64,000 nt of DNA, taken from assembly GCA_964019135.1 (NCBI GenBank), contig OZ025248.1, positions 55,917,670 through 55,981,669 of the forward strand, written 5' to 3'. The stretch comes from Arenicola marina (taxonomy: Eukaryota > Annelida > Polychaeta > Arenicolidae). Positions 1 through 12,500 of the stretch are shown here, piece after piece. Position numbers and translations under genes: made by a program. Below the pieces are notes generated by a model, which worked only from the letters and a program-made list of their open reading frames with translations, had not been told where the DNA came from and ran no database searches. Each line of letters begins with the position of its first letter. Within the stretch, counting starts at the first letter, position 1.

Positions 1-150
1 CTAACGGCACGTGGATCGGAGGTTCGCGCCCCTCTGTGGCCATATCTGCGTGGTCGCAGGATAAAGATCCCATGTCTTTCTTCGCAAGAGTAGGGGGTCG
101 TACCCGAGGACACGGCCCCACTCTCCCTTCATTCTCCCATTGACGCGATA
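1..150 (+). repeat. tRNA-derived SINE-like fragment, truncated by the window edge
   Basis: The first bases (TAACGGCACGTGGATCGGAGG) reappear nearly unchanged at 30393. There they follow an RNA polymerase III A-box-like sequence. Here only the B-box-like part (GGTTCGCGCCC) and tail are inside the window. I infer a 5'-cut copy of the same SINE family. The right boundary is approximate. Confidence 0.45.
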
Positions 151-540
151 TGACCAAAAGTGGTTCAAGCGTCCTGAATATACAACCAACCAACCATTTA
201 AAAACCTGAACAATATCACCGGCTTGTTGCCTTGCAGTAAATACTGCATGCATCAGCAGTGGCGGCTTTGTTTCCCAGTGGGAGTTCAACAAGCAATCTC
301 CTGATCTCTAGTCAGCCACTCTACGTACCTAGCGGTAGCCGACATCCCTCTAGCCGAAGCCACTAGAAATGGTTTGATTCACTACTACATAGTAGTAATC
401 TTTTGGATAAATATCTTTGATATACCTACTAGTGGTAACTATGTTTCGCAATAAATGCATTTATCACATGCTAAAAGTAGAAAATGAAGAATTTTTGCAA
501 TCGTGACTCAAGAAAGCCTTAATTTCAGGTTTATAAGTCC

Positions 541-693
541 CCGGGGGGGAAAATACATTGCTGTGGGCCGTAGGGGGGGTCACACGGTAAAGCCCCCCCC
601 CCCCCCCTGTTTCACCGCCAAAATACACTAATTAAGTCAGGGCGTTTTACTGCCGCTCGATCGGGGTATTTTTTGGGGGCAACCCGCTCTAAG
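541..693. repeat. Dispersed repeat with 15-bp C tract (copy 1)
   Basis: Shared blocks link this stretch to 21669-21797. Both have AATACATTGCTG, then a G-rich then C-rich run, TTTCACCG..AAAATRC, GGGCGTTTT, a CGG.CGGGTATT-like block, and GGCAACCCGCTCTAA. The shared order shows two copies of one element. The class is not recognised. The C tract at 593-607 is 15 bases long. Confidence 0.6.
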
Positions 694-2635
694 AACGCAC
701 ATTTTCAGAGCCCGTTCTCATTCTCAGGCATCCAGGCACCCGCGGACCAATATTTGTATAATAGTGCCCCCTCTCTCCCCCCTCCCTCTTCAGGGAGTTA
801 ACATCGCGCTGGCCGTACGTGGTGCCAGGCACTCTCTGCCTTCGACTTATTCCGCTAGGGCTCCATTAAAATATTTCTGTCTGCCTACTTCCTTCTTGCA
901 TTTTCAGAATCGCTCGCCAGGGCGGCGCTGCGCAAATTGATAGGGAAATTGGGTCGCGCATTACTACAAATTAGCGTTGGGGATAGCCTAATCCTAACAA
1001 CACACGCTATCAGGTGATGAAAAGAAAGAGTCCAGTCCCAATTATAACTTATATAATTTTTTGCTATATTAAATACACAGAGGTCGTTATTTTTTTATTT
1101 TTTTAAATTATAATGTCGCAAGAAATTACAGATAATTCTACCGTTTTTGAAGAATTTCGAAATTTGCCCCCGGCCGACAGCAGCGGTAAAAGCGTAGCGC
1201 CCCCGAGCGGGGAGCTTGAGTGGCACTGCGCAAATCGATAGACTTAACTTATCTCATAACGGTCCCACATTCAAAATGGTATAGGCTGAGTATGTTGCTG
1301 TTGTACGTCAGTTGTTTTATCTATCAGTCTTGAAAATAATTATTCTGCAAGAAATTATAGCTGATTTGACCGGTCTGAGCGGACGAAAGGAGTTGGTTCA
1401 GCGAATTATGGCTGATTTCGGTAATTATGCGCCAAAACCGGATGTGAGCAGTGATTGGTTGGAATTTTTGTCCGCCAGTGAAATTTGAAAGTTAGCGCGA
1501 GTGCAGCAGGAGCGAAACTGCAGCAGCAGGGACAACAACGTCTAGACAGTTTTGGAGTGTGAGTGTAAACTTTACGTGTACGTACATTCATTCATCGGCG
1601 ATCACATTCATCTGACATTTCTCTAGACCTACCATGTAGAGATTATGTAACGTGTGTCCAATATTTGTGACGACAAAGGCGACAGCTTCAGAATGAGTTG
1701 GAGAGTAAATATGGTCTTGGGCCTTGGCCTGGCCCTGGGCACTGCCACTGTGGAGTCTGTGCCTGCTGACAGTGCTGTGTGTCGGTGACTGGGGACGGTG
1801 AGCGGCCGTGAGTTGAACGCGAAAGCTGAAATAACTGGAAACAAAAATAAGCTTGAAATGATTAGGTTTGACATGTCTTTCGTTCAGGGGAGGTCACATT
1901 GAGTCAGTGACAGTGCCAGTGCTCAGTTGACAGGTTGAGTGCTATTCTCAAAACGGAAACTCTCCGGACATCGCAATTTGCGAATTATTTGTTTACTCTA
2001 CGAGTTAATAACGGCATATTCCTTACCTGAATGAACTGGGGCAAGTCTGAACAATTGTTTATCCGATCTGCAGTTTGACGCCTATCCTCACAATACATGA
2101 CCTGCCACGCTATTTAATAGAGCAGACAATGTTGTTAACATTCTGTTGTCAGTCGCTCAAAGATAACGATTTGAAGTTTACACATAAAGTCTTTTTTTGT
2201 TCGAATCAGTGAATATTTTCTTGTAAGCTTAAATAAGAAATTTCTTTGTCCAGAGAGTTTCCGTTGCGACTATAGAAACCAAAGTAACGCTTTAAGCACT
2301 CAGATTCATTCACGCTCCCACATCCACGAGTCCCAAGCACAACACAACAGGTTGTTGATAGTGACAATTTAATTATTTGGCCCAATTATTCATTTTTGAT
2401 TGTACCAATTACGTAACAGTAACTATTCCCAATTGGGGAATTGTCAGATATTCAAAGTTTCAGGTTTGGTCAGCCTTCCCTCTTTTATCAGAGTTCAGAT
2501 ACTGAGACAAGGTAATTCATTGATGTGGTTCTGCAATGGTTTATGGTGGGGCTACGTTTTACTCGAAGGGCCTTCCTCGAAGCCACCCGTAAATGGTGCA
2601 TACTTAGTTGGTGGCTTCTGTTCCTGGGTAAGACT
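694..2635. other. Intergenic, nothing recognised
   Basis: No exon chain, RNA gene or clear repeat is visible. The short minus-strand open frames around 1406-1874 lack splice-site or family support. A weak local duplication exists (GCTGCGCAAATTGATAG near 935 and CTGCGCAAATCGATAG near 1225). It suggests an old diverged repeat, too short to name. Confidence 0.5.
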
Positions 2636-2735
2636 CAGAGCTCTACACACAGGGGCTTCGCCAGTGTGTAGATCTATAGAAATAGAGCTACACACTGGCA
2701 AAGCTTGACACACGCCCCTGTGGCTCTAGTGTCTC
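2636..2735. repeat. Nested foldback (hairpin) element
   Basis: The inner arms GCTTCGCCAGTGTGTAG and CTACACACTGGCAAAGC are complementary with one mismatch around a loop of roughly 20 bases. An outer pair, CACAGGGGC and GCCCCTGTG, encloses them. A transcript would form a strong stem. It looks like a small foldback MITE. No target-site duplication was identified. Confidence 0.6.
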
Positions 2736-2842
2736 TACACTAGTTCCATCTACAAAACCTAGTGGCTCCACCATCTTAATGACGGCGCTCTTAGGTTTCG
2801 GATATGGTACTAGCCCCTAATATTTACTTGCCCAGAAAGATG

Positions 2843-3867
2843 AGTACCGTATTTCACATATGTTTTCGGACACTTAAAAATAATTGTTTTTCTGGCTGTC
2901 TGAATATTTACAGTCAATAAAATGGACTCCCGCATCCACTGTCCGAAAACATACATACATAAAATATCGATTAAGAATTACTACATTATGAGTCGACTGA
3001 TGCCGATTATATCACTTAACACCCAGGTGTTGCTGCTTCACACCTTAACAGCGGGTAAGGTGATCAAGAGTATAATATTGTTTTGAAGATACTCGGAGTG
3101 CAATCTGCTAGCGTCAGATCTCTCATCTGTTACAGGAGATAAAATATACTCGATAACTTTAATGTCAATGAAGATATGGCTGTAGGCAAACAGTGGTTAT
3201 GAATTGCAATCAGTGACAATGAACTGCAATCATTGTGCCAAATATAACGGTAAGTTCTGAGAGATAAAACACAGTTACAAGAACAAAGGGGATTAATTCC
3301 CATCCGAGAGGTGCCATATATATAGCTGCGCATTCGATCATGTGACAGTTGTTCGGAAAACGATATAGAGCATCGATCAATTCTTGAGAAACTTTGATTC
3401 TGCAGCCGACGCGCTGCAGTCTTCGGTAAAATAAACTAATCAAATACTTTCATGCATTCCGTGATTTAAGGCTTGTTTACTTTCGCGGTTTATAAACAAC
3501 TCCTCCGCCGACTGACTCGTCCGCCGGCCAGCACAATGGAGACCAAAGCCCAGCTCATTACTTAGCAACCAAGCTAGGTGTTGCTTTTTCACACCTGATA
3601 CACGGCACAAAGAACCCCCTAGACAGGGACTTGCCGCTCTCGCCGAAAGCCTGCAATCACAAACAGTGAAGTGCAATCATGGGGGCCGGCACTAAGCAAT
3701 AACAAAGGTGCTTAGACGCATTGTTAATTTAGGTCCAATAGTGTCCGAAAATATACATACACTTGAAAAATTATCTGCGTTGGGTGTCCGAAAACTTACA
3801 GTACATTAAATTTATCCTATTTCTGCCTTTGAGGGGGTGTCCGAAAACATACGTGAAATACGGTACT
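2843..3867. mobile_element. Non-autonomous DNA transposon with 31-bp terminal inverted repeats
   Basis: The left end 2843-2873 (AGTACCGTATTTCACATATG...) and the right end 3837-3867 are reverse complements at 30 of 31 positions, about 1 kb apart. The interior has further copies of GTGTCCGAAAACATAC (near 2930, 3738 and 3783) and no transposase-like frame. I infer a MITE or deletion derivative. No target-site duplication was found, so the superfamily is open. Confidence 0.75.
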
Positions 3868-4567
3868 TTCAATTTTTACTTGTCCCACATGATACTAAAG
3901 ATGCTTTCCAGCCAAATCTAATCCTTGGCGACATATCTATCACAATTTTCAGACAAACTCCCCCACCCTCCTCTGTGTCAGTTGATTTACTGTACTTGGG
4001 TGTGCTTGTTAGGCAGTAACGGATCACTTCACTGTTGAATCGTTTCTATTAAAAGCTGCTTAATGTAATAAATTAGAATTTATTTCAAAGATAATTAACC
4101 ACTGACTTAAAATATGGCCAAAAACATAACTGCATATACCTTGAACGATCAAGAAAATAATCAGATCCCTCTGTAAAGCAGAATTGCTGTTATCCGAATT
4201 GCGTTGGCTGCTTTCTCAGCAGTAGTGGATCATTGATGCCTATCTTTGCCACCAAGCTGCACCGCCAGGTGACCTGGCATAAAACTTGGCCCCATACCAA
4301 AATGTTGAAAAATAGGCTATGAATTATTATCCCACACTATATGCAATATTAAATCATTGACAACTTGATTTCGGATTTTTAGACAGTACCTGCATTAAGA
4401 TACCTGCTTCACAGTCAAAACAGGCCACAAGCTGGTGTGATCCGCTACTGCCTAAAGTCATCTGTTACTGCCTAATACAGTACCCTACAACATTGGACCA
4501 TTTTTAGACAGGTTGTTGTCGGAGAATGAGCAAGTGATTTTGGTGGGAAAGATTCATTGCTATATCT
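3868..4567. other. Intergenic, nothing recognised
   Basis: AT-rich sequence without a supported exon, RNA gene or tandem repeat. Confidence 0.4.
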
Positions 4568-4695
4568 AATATAATATAACAAGTATAATCAGAATATAAC
4601 AAGTAGAATCTGAATATAACAAGTAGAATCAGAATATAACAAGTAGAATCAGAATATAACAAGTAGAATCAGAATATAACAAGTATAATCAGAAT
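4568..4695 (+). repeat. 20-bp tandem repeat
   Basis: About six copies of AATATAACAAGTAGAATCAG, the middle ones nearly identical and the outer ones carrying AAGTATAATC variants. The higher identity in the centre is typical of a minisatellite expanding by slippage or unequal exchange. Confidence 0.85.
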
Positions 4696-5199
4696 ATAGC
4701 AAGGTGGAGTATTAGTTGAAAATAAACCAGCAAAAAGCTAATAAGGGGGCTTGTACGGTCAGTCAGCCCAAAAGGTTCCGTAGCCGTAGCCACCACAGGA
4801 TGCGTGTAAGGGGCAGGGTGTGGTAAGGTCATCACACAGTACTTGGCTTCCTTGCTTCCTGTCAAACAAAGCCTGGCACGAGGGTAAGGGGACCGGTCGA
4901 GAAGGAGGGGGAGGGGTGGGGGTGTCACACACTTAGATTAGTGTCGGTCAACCAGCTCTGGTGGAGAGGAGAGAAGCGGAGAAATACGCGTCACATGTCT
5001 AGGCGAGGGTGGTGCAGACAGAGCAGTCAGGCAGCCCCGACATAAACAATGTACACGAGTCATGGGTGGGGGGGGGGGAGAGGCGGTCAGTCAGGCAGCC
5101 CAGACATATATACAATGAACGCGCGGGTACCGTATTCAGACCGATTTCAATGTTATATGTCTTATATCTTCACGGCCGCGACTTAAATAAATAGATCTA

Positions 5200-5766
5200 T
5201 TTTCGGAAAATTAGGGTGTTCTAAAACATTGATACAAAAAAATTACCCACCATCTGTGGTGTTCCAAAACATACAGCCACAAAAAAAAAATTATTTTTTC
5301 CGAAATTGGGGGTGTTTCAAAACATAGGGACATTTTTGGTGTTCCAAAACATACGTAAATGACGGTAAGTTTGGTGCAAGTACAGGGAAGTACTTGTCTG
5401 TCAAAAATCACTTGTCCAGTGCTCGCTGCAGAACAGTGTTCGGCACAGAGCCTTGCACCATGCATTGTCCCCCCCATAAAGCAAATGTCCCATAAAACTG
5501 ACATCCCGGTGTCCAGCTGCTGTCAAGCCATTTAATTAAATACAAAAAGATCACTATATAGAGATTTATTGCATATAGAATTGCCTGCGTTCTTACATAC
5601 CCCATGTATAATGTTCTTGCACTGAGAATGAAATGACATCCCCATTTTATCCAAAATGCCGATTGAAAGAAATTGGGTGTGCCAAAACATTGGCTACAAT
5701 AAAAAATTCATCCTCTGGTGTGCCAGACAGGTTATATATTTTGTGTGTGCTGAAACATATACATGT
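5200..5766 (+). repeat. Relic with recurring GGTGTTCCAAAACAT motif
   Basis: The motif GGTGTTCCAAAACAT or a close variant recurs near 5214, 5259, 5309, 5338, 5676, 5716 and 5745. The copy near 5338 continues ACGTAAATGACGGTA. That matches the right end of the 2843-3867 element (ACGTGAAATACGGTA). These are probably decayed relatives of that element. Confidence 0.5.
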
Positions 5767-5767
5767 A

Positions 5768-6483
5768 CAGTGGGCCCTGCGTTATCCGGTCTTTTCGCTG
5801 ACGCGGAACACTTTTACATGTTAAAGCCCCTTCATTATGCAACTCGCTAACCGACATTTTGACTCGTACACGACCAGCACACAGTTTAATCCCTCTGTTA
5901 ACTCGCTGCGTGGCGGCGCCGCACGACGTGAGAGTCGAGCCGATTGGCTGTAGACAAACAACACATTGCGCTAATCTGACCGGTTGTTAAGAAACTGACA
6001 TTTAAAAGAGCATCATTGTTATTCACACCTTTTGTGTACACGTACACAATGGCTGGAAGACGCAAGCATTTTTTTTTAAATTGGAGCAGCATGTCAATGC
6101 AATTTAACGGCACAGAGCCGACAAAAACGATTATCAGAATAGCAGCTTTGTTAGACTGAAGGCTGATGCTATCATGGATAGGTGGGAAAGAGGAGCCAGA
6201 GCTGCATCAAAGACTGAGGCTTAGGAAAATATTGTACGATGAGCTTTACAGACTGACGTTTGACTGGTTCACCACAGCACAGTTTAAGCACATTCGTCTC
6301 ACGGGAAAGCTTAGATATATTGCTCTTCTCACTGGACCTAGGCTTAAATGATTTTTCCGCTTCCAAGGAGTGGCTGTACAGCTTCCAACTGCCAATCTCT
6401 GGGCAACCCTGTATTATACGACTCTCCGATATACATTCTTTTCGGGCTGGCAGAACAAAACTTTTATACAGCAGGGACCACTG
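5768..6483. mobile_element. Pogo/Tigger-like non-autonomous element flanked by TA
   Basis: The left end CAGTGGGCCCTGCGTTAT is mirrored by the right end (reverse complement CAGTGGTCCCTGCTGTAT). Each end abuts a TA dinucleotide (5766-5767 and 6484-6485), the duplication made by Tc1/mariner/pogo transposases. A CAGTGG-type end is usual for Tigger-like elements. The 716-bp interior has only short frames, so it is non-autonomous. It ends 80 bp before the first recognised INCENP coding exon. Confidence 0.7.
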
Positions 6484-6581
6484 TATATATTTGTACAGAA
6501 GAAAAAGAACATTTTTATTTGTGATTCGATATCTTTTTAAGTTAAATGCAATTCTTCTTTTAGGGCCTAAGCACCTTTGCA

Positions 6582-9500
6582 ATGCTTGGAAAAGCCTCCC
6601 AAGAACCACTGGGTTGGAACATTCATCAAGATGCAAAGAAGGGATTGGCACAATTTAGTCAACATCTGGAGGAGAGCTACCAATGGGTGGCTGAAGCCTT
6701 AATAGAGATTAAAAAAACTTTAGCTGTGTAAGTATTTTTTATTGTCTATCGCCTCAGCAGCTTGCATGTAATGAACGTGCATGTTTGCTAGTACATATAT
6801 TAGGTACCGGTGTTCCTATTCATGCTATTATGATATCTTGTAAGCCATGTAAAACGTAACAGTGATACACAGGTCTTGTGAAACTTGTATTTCCCTGTAT
6901 GGTTCTGATGATTAATGATATCTTCAGGATCAGTAGGCCTGTGAGGTGTTGAAACTATCTGGACCACATGCTGAATTACAACTAACAGTGCTTTTGTACT
7001 GTTGTACAAAAAATGAATTATGACGTAAAATCGATTTTACGGCATCTATCACTTCGTTTGTTTGTCTGTGTGTTTGTCCGCTCTGTAGGTCGCAAAACGC
7101 AACCTTTTGTTTTGTAACTTTACCCATCGATAGGTATTCGACATATCTCGGTCAAGTTCGTTAGCGGGGTATCTACGTCAAAGGTCAAGGTCACAGGAAT
7201 TTTTTGTTTGTTCCTTAACCATTAGTAGATAGGACCAAAAATCGGGAAAGTCGCTATAACGTTCAGTGTTCATTTAATGACGCTATACATTATGTCACAT
7301 ATTCTTAGCCTGGTGATATACCCTACTTTCATAATTCATACTACCCGTACTTATCATGCATGCAAAATGCAAACAAAATGTGTGTCTTGTAGTCTATGAA
7401 ACCGTTTCATTTCCATTATGCTGGTTATTTTTTTTAACTTAGAGGGCAAATTAACAAAAGGTTAGTAAACCATATTGGTATGATATTTTTGCATGATACA
7501 TTAATTGACGAAGTTCTTTTTTTTGGTCATTTGTTTTGTTCACATGGTGTACCTTGTTTACACAATTTCAGGCTGTCCAGTAATCTCACTTTTTGGTCTC
7601 CATCCTATTATTCCTACTTTTTCTTCCAAAAACCTTCTTGTTGGTACATGTATTTCCTTTACTACCGTAGGTGCAATTTCAAAATATTTTGAATTGCTGT
7701 AAAGGTACATATCACTTGTATTATTACAAAAGTCAATAATCAGGGACATGTTATGTTTGCATCAATATAATATATAGTTCAATAAACGAAAATACAAGTA
7801 CATTTAAGCAGTGCAATAAAAAATATTTTGTCAATAATTTTTGTCCTTTATTTATCTGGAATAATTTTATTACATGAGTGCACTGAATAGCCTGCAATTT
7901 AGCCCTGACAGTGAGATACATACTGGTATGCCAAAAGCCTTTTTTTGTCAAATTTCTTTGCCATAATAAAGCCTAGGTAAAGCGCAAAAAACTTATTTGT
8001 GCTACCAGTAGGTCTGATTTATAGATAAGACAGCCTACCTACACTGGTAGCCTCTCAGTCTGGAGAATATACTGCAGGTTATTTTATTATCACAGCAGGC
8101 TGCTTGGTATAGAAACATGGCAAGCATGCAGTTGAATTACATGTATTAATCACTTTTTAAACGTTATAGTTTTACTACCAGTATTATTGTTTTATTATAC
8201 TACATGTTATAAAGACACCAATTTTGATTTATTTCACTTGCACATTCCGGGGTGTTGCACAATTGTATACATCAGATGTTACTGTAAATATTTAGGTTCA
8301 ATATTATTATAGAAAAGTATTTTAGTGAATTGGGCATTACCTACATTTTGCTTCTAGTTTCCTATTTTTGTCTTACCTTTTCTATATTCTTATTTCTACC
8401 TTTTCATGTGTGTGTGCTGGCCAGCCTGGAATAAAATAATTGATGCAGTTTACGGGACCATTTTGGTAACATTTGATTGTAATTAAATTTTATGTAATAC
8501 CGTTACTAATGTTAGCATTTCTTGTTTAGGCCAGACATCCAACTGATTCCAAAGACCCCATCGGCAAAGCAGGCGCAAAGAAGACGGATCGCTGAGGAGG
8601 AAGTAGAAAATGCCGTACAGGAAAAGAAAACAAGGTACATTTTACCACCATTCCCCTAACCCCATTTTCCCACTGAATTGCTTTTTAAAAGTTCCCGGCA
8701 TTGCCGTGGCTCCACCTTGTGGACCACGCGGTGGCTCTGCTGCTTCCATCTGGCGAATGCTCAATTATCGCCCGCAGCGTCCCGTTGTCTAAGTATTGTT
8801 TACGTTCTGAAATCGAGGCGAGGTGGCGCGCTTTAACGGGACATGGGTAAGTCCTTGCGATTTAGGGAAGCTTTTGGGGGTACAAACTTGTTTTGACGCA
8901 CTGGAATAAAGTTGACGTTGTGAATAACGTCGAAAGTAATCCGCTGAGACACTGAGACGGAGTCCAATGATAATGTCAGTGCTCTGCCCCCGCCCAGTTT
9001 AGTTTCAATAATAGTAAATACTTTTATGCTATCCCTTTTGATAACACAAACTATTCAACCTTATTATTCAAGTTGTGAGTACTGGTATTGTCCCAGAGTA
9101 ATTATTTTTCATCATTTTGAACCTCAGAAACATGCACGAGCAAGCTTGGTACAGAATATTTTTTATTAATTTTGTCTGAGGCCTTTTCTTTTCATTGTTT
9201 TGTCTCCAACTTCTGTAATTCTCCATTGACAGCCATTGTAAACTTAGATGTGACCCCTTAAATATTCAGTAGTTTTTACTGAAATATAGGTAGAAGTAAT
9301 CTTTTTATGTTTTTTTTTCATTCGGCATACAAAGTACTATCACTTGAAAAAAAAATGGAAGAGCTGCAATCTATGCATCTGCCTAAATTTTTGTTATGCG
9401 CTTTTGGGTCTAGAATAATTGTCCAATATGTCCTTGTAGTATATCCATGCCTTTTAGATAGCCGGTAATGTTGCTTTCTTCAGTAATGAGGATATCCATA

Positions 9501-12500
9501 TTGCATGGCTGCACCATCACTACAGGATCCCCTGAGACTGGGATAGTTATGCAACTTCATTGTGTCCTGTTGGTCGCAGAAATCTAGAGATCTAACATCT
9601 TCCAAATGCAAAACTTGCAAGGGACTGGTCAAACTAGACTGCATGCAAATTATTTTCATACCAACTTGACACTCGATTAAGTATAATCAGTGCAACCAGC
9701 ATACACTCAAACATCACTTGTGCTAAGAGCATGTGGGGTTTATCGGTCCGCAGAACCGGTTCGGTTCTATTTGTATATCATTTTATAAATATAGAAATAT
9801 TGCAATGAAAACTTATGCTCTTAAGTATTGTGTTCCCATAATTGGACGAGAACTCTTTGGTGTTTGCAGAGCCAGAGGTAAAGCGACCAAAGGCGGTAAG
9901 GGGGTCAGACGTAAGCTAAGCAGTAGCTTATCCTCCCGTGATGGCGACAACAGTCAGGTGTCCGAGTCTGAATTGGACGAGACCCAGGAGCAGGACACGT
10001 CTACCCGCAGCACTCGCAGTACGCGCAACAGAACAAAGGCTAAGGGCCCCGAGCGGCCCACTCGTAGCAGCCGCCGCAAGCAGCAGCAGGACCCGGAGGT
10101 ACCCTTCAGCAATGAGGTCGATAGCAGCGTGTCTGGCCTGGATGAAGCCGATGGTTCGGGGCGGCCCGCTCGTGCCACGCGAGGTGCGAGAGCCAAGGCC
10201 CCGGCTAAGGCCACCGGCGGAAGCGGCAGCCGTAAGAAAGCCAATGATGAGGATGAGGAGTCATCGGCTGTCAATACAACGGTCGTTATTGAGGAATCCA
10301 TCATTGAGATCGATGAAAACATCGAGGCGGACGACGTGAACACCGCGGAGGCAAAATCTACCGAGCCCTCACAGGAGAAAACTTATGGGAAATGCCAAGA
10401 CATCGAGATGGCAGATGACAATGGGGCAGCTCCAGCCAGCAATAAATTTACTAAGTCAGTTACTATTGCCACTGACGCTGTGGAGATGATGACCGTAAGT
10501 GACGATGAAAGCTGTCCGGAGACACCGCAGGCGGCGAATCCAACGGAGAGCAAGTTAGAGACAATTCCCGACAAAAACCACCAAGGGACCGAACCCCCGC
10601 CACAAAGTGTCGTGAATGGCACCGCACTTACAGGTACTGATAATAATGCACCACAGGGGTCTCCACCAACAGCCCTTCTTTTGCCGTCCCCCAGTCCTCT
10701 CAAAGCCCCCGGATTCCGTAACTTGAAAGTGAAGGAAAAGGTCCACGCCTACGAGGATTTCATTAACCAGGGTCTAACGAAGGCCCGTGTGCCGTCCGAC
10801 GCGGCGAATAAGAACTGCGACTCACCGATCTTGCCGCGTGCCTCTCGCCATACTCCCGTGAGGGGGGGCCACTCTGTTACGCCGCCCACGCCCGCCAACA
10901 TCAAGGCGCGCGCCACGATGACCCTGTCCCAACCCTCCAGCGTCACCAGGAAGGCCAATGATGAAGCCACGCCCAGGAAAGCGCAGGCGCCCACCTCCAT
11001 CTCAGAAGGCTCTCCGCGACCCTCTCGGGTAGCCTCTAGCGTCGTCATTACTGGTCGATTGGGGCTGCAGGTAAGAGCTTGCATGTTATAAGGGTGTCGG
11101 ACGTTGGGGGCCCGAAGACATGCATGTATGGCAATGGTTCCAGTGCCATTCGGATTTATCTAAGCAATTTCGCAAGTCTCCCCTATCCTGCCGGACCCTT
11201 TAGACGAGACAGGATAGCAGATTCCTGGCACTACATTTTCGCTCTGAACTTACAAATCGTTAGCTTTAAGAAGTAGCCAGTGCACAGTGCGAGAAGAGTT
11301 TAACCCGGACCCGATGTCACAATGTCTAACGGCTAAATGAGTGCGAGAACGGACTCTGTCTAGGGCGCATTGGTCTCTATCCCTTCAATGCTACTTAACG
11401 TTGGCAAGCACTTGCGGCTTAGGGTATAAATTTGTGTGCATTAGCGACTTGACGTTCAGTGTTCCGCAACACTGAACTCGTATACCCCGTAATGTTGTGC
11501 TGATCACTCATTCACTTTCCTTGCATTCAGATCGGTCAATCCCCGCAGAGATGCATGTCGCCGCTGCCGATCAGATCCACCAGGTCCAAGATGAGAGTCC
11601 CGAACAAGGCTGAACCTCAGGTAACTGACTCGGTCTATAGCTCACCGCATCTCTGGTTCTTATCTTTAATAAAGCGGTCTAGATTATGATTGATTAACTT
11701 GTTTTTATGAAACTATTCAAGTACTAAATTTGTTAATTTCGGTATATTTAGTTGCAATAATATTTACGTTTACTTCGGATGAATTGTCGTGGGCTTCAAC
11801 ATACTCTGTGAATCCGTGAGGAGATGGGTGTCCCATATGAGGGCAATCTCGTCGAACTGGGATGGTCAATGGTTTGACGGTGCCGTTGTCTTGATTGTAG
11901 GGCCAGCACGGTGTGCAAACATTGCATACGGGATCATCGCCTCAGAACGCTCCCAAAGCTGGATCCCCGGGTGCACCTATTCGAAGTACCCGATCAAAAC
12001 TACGTCATGTGTGAGTTGTCTTTTTATATTTATCTTCAGTTTACAGCTACTTGGCCCTATATGCCCAACGTACTCAATCATCGAACCACCGACGACCTTT
12101 GGATTAACATTGTCTATATTATGATCATTTTGCATGAAAAGAAAAAGTAGAAATGGATGATTGAGTAATGTAAATGTACGCTTGCTCCAGTGATACGGAT
12201 GGAGGGAAAGAGGCGGAACCATTGGCGCCGCCTCCACGAGTTACACGCTCCAAACTGCGACTGCACAAGCCACAAGCGCCTCTTCCAATGGACGATGTAG
12301 ACGGTGCTGTCGACGCAGCAGCAGCCAATGAAAATGCCGAGGCGGCATTGCAACCCGATGCGCCGCCTATTCGGGTCACCAGGTTGGTCGACGGATCGAA
12401 CTGTCGAATTAGAGGCGTTCATAGTTTGTGATAACGAATCCCCACCTGGTGCAATTTGTGTAAATCTTGGTTGTAAATATTGTGAAAAATGTTATCACAG

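Noticed and set aside
6172..6658. Overlapping open frames on both strands around 6.2-6.6 kb
   Set aside because: They lie mostly within the TA-flanked pogo-like element, and the plus frame over 6564-6658 is not the frame that continues INCENP.
9954..10343. Minus-strand 129-codon frame
   Set aside because: It is the antisense shadow of the 400-codon INCENP exon.
11880..12020. Cysteine-rich frame with CxCxxC and CxxC spacing (CKHCIRDH ...), at first sight a zinc-binding exon
   Set aside because: It is a shadow frame. The same bases read from acceptor 11901 in phase 0 give PIRSTRSKLR, which matches neighbouring INCENP modules and restores the phase to the next exon.
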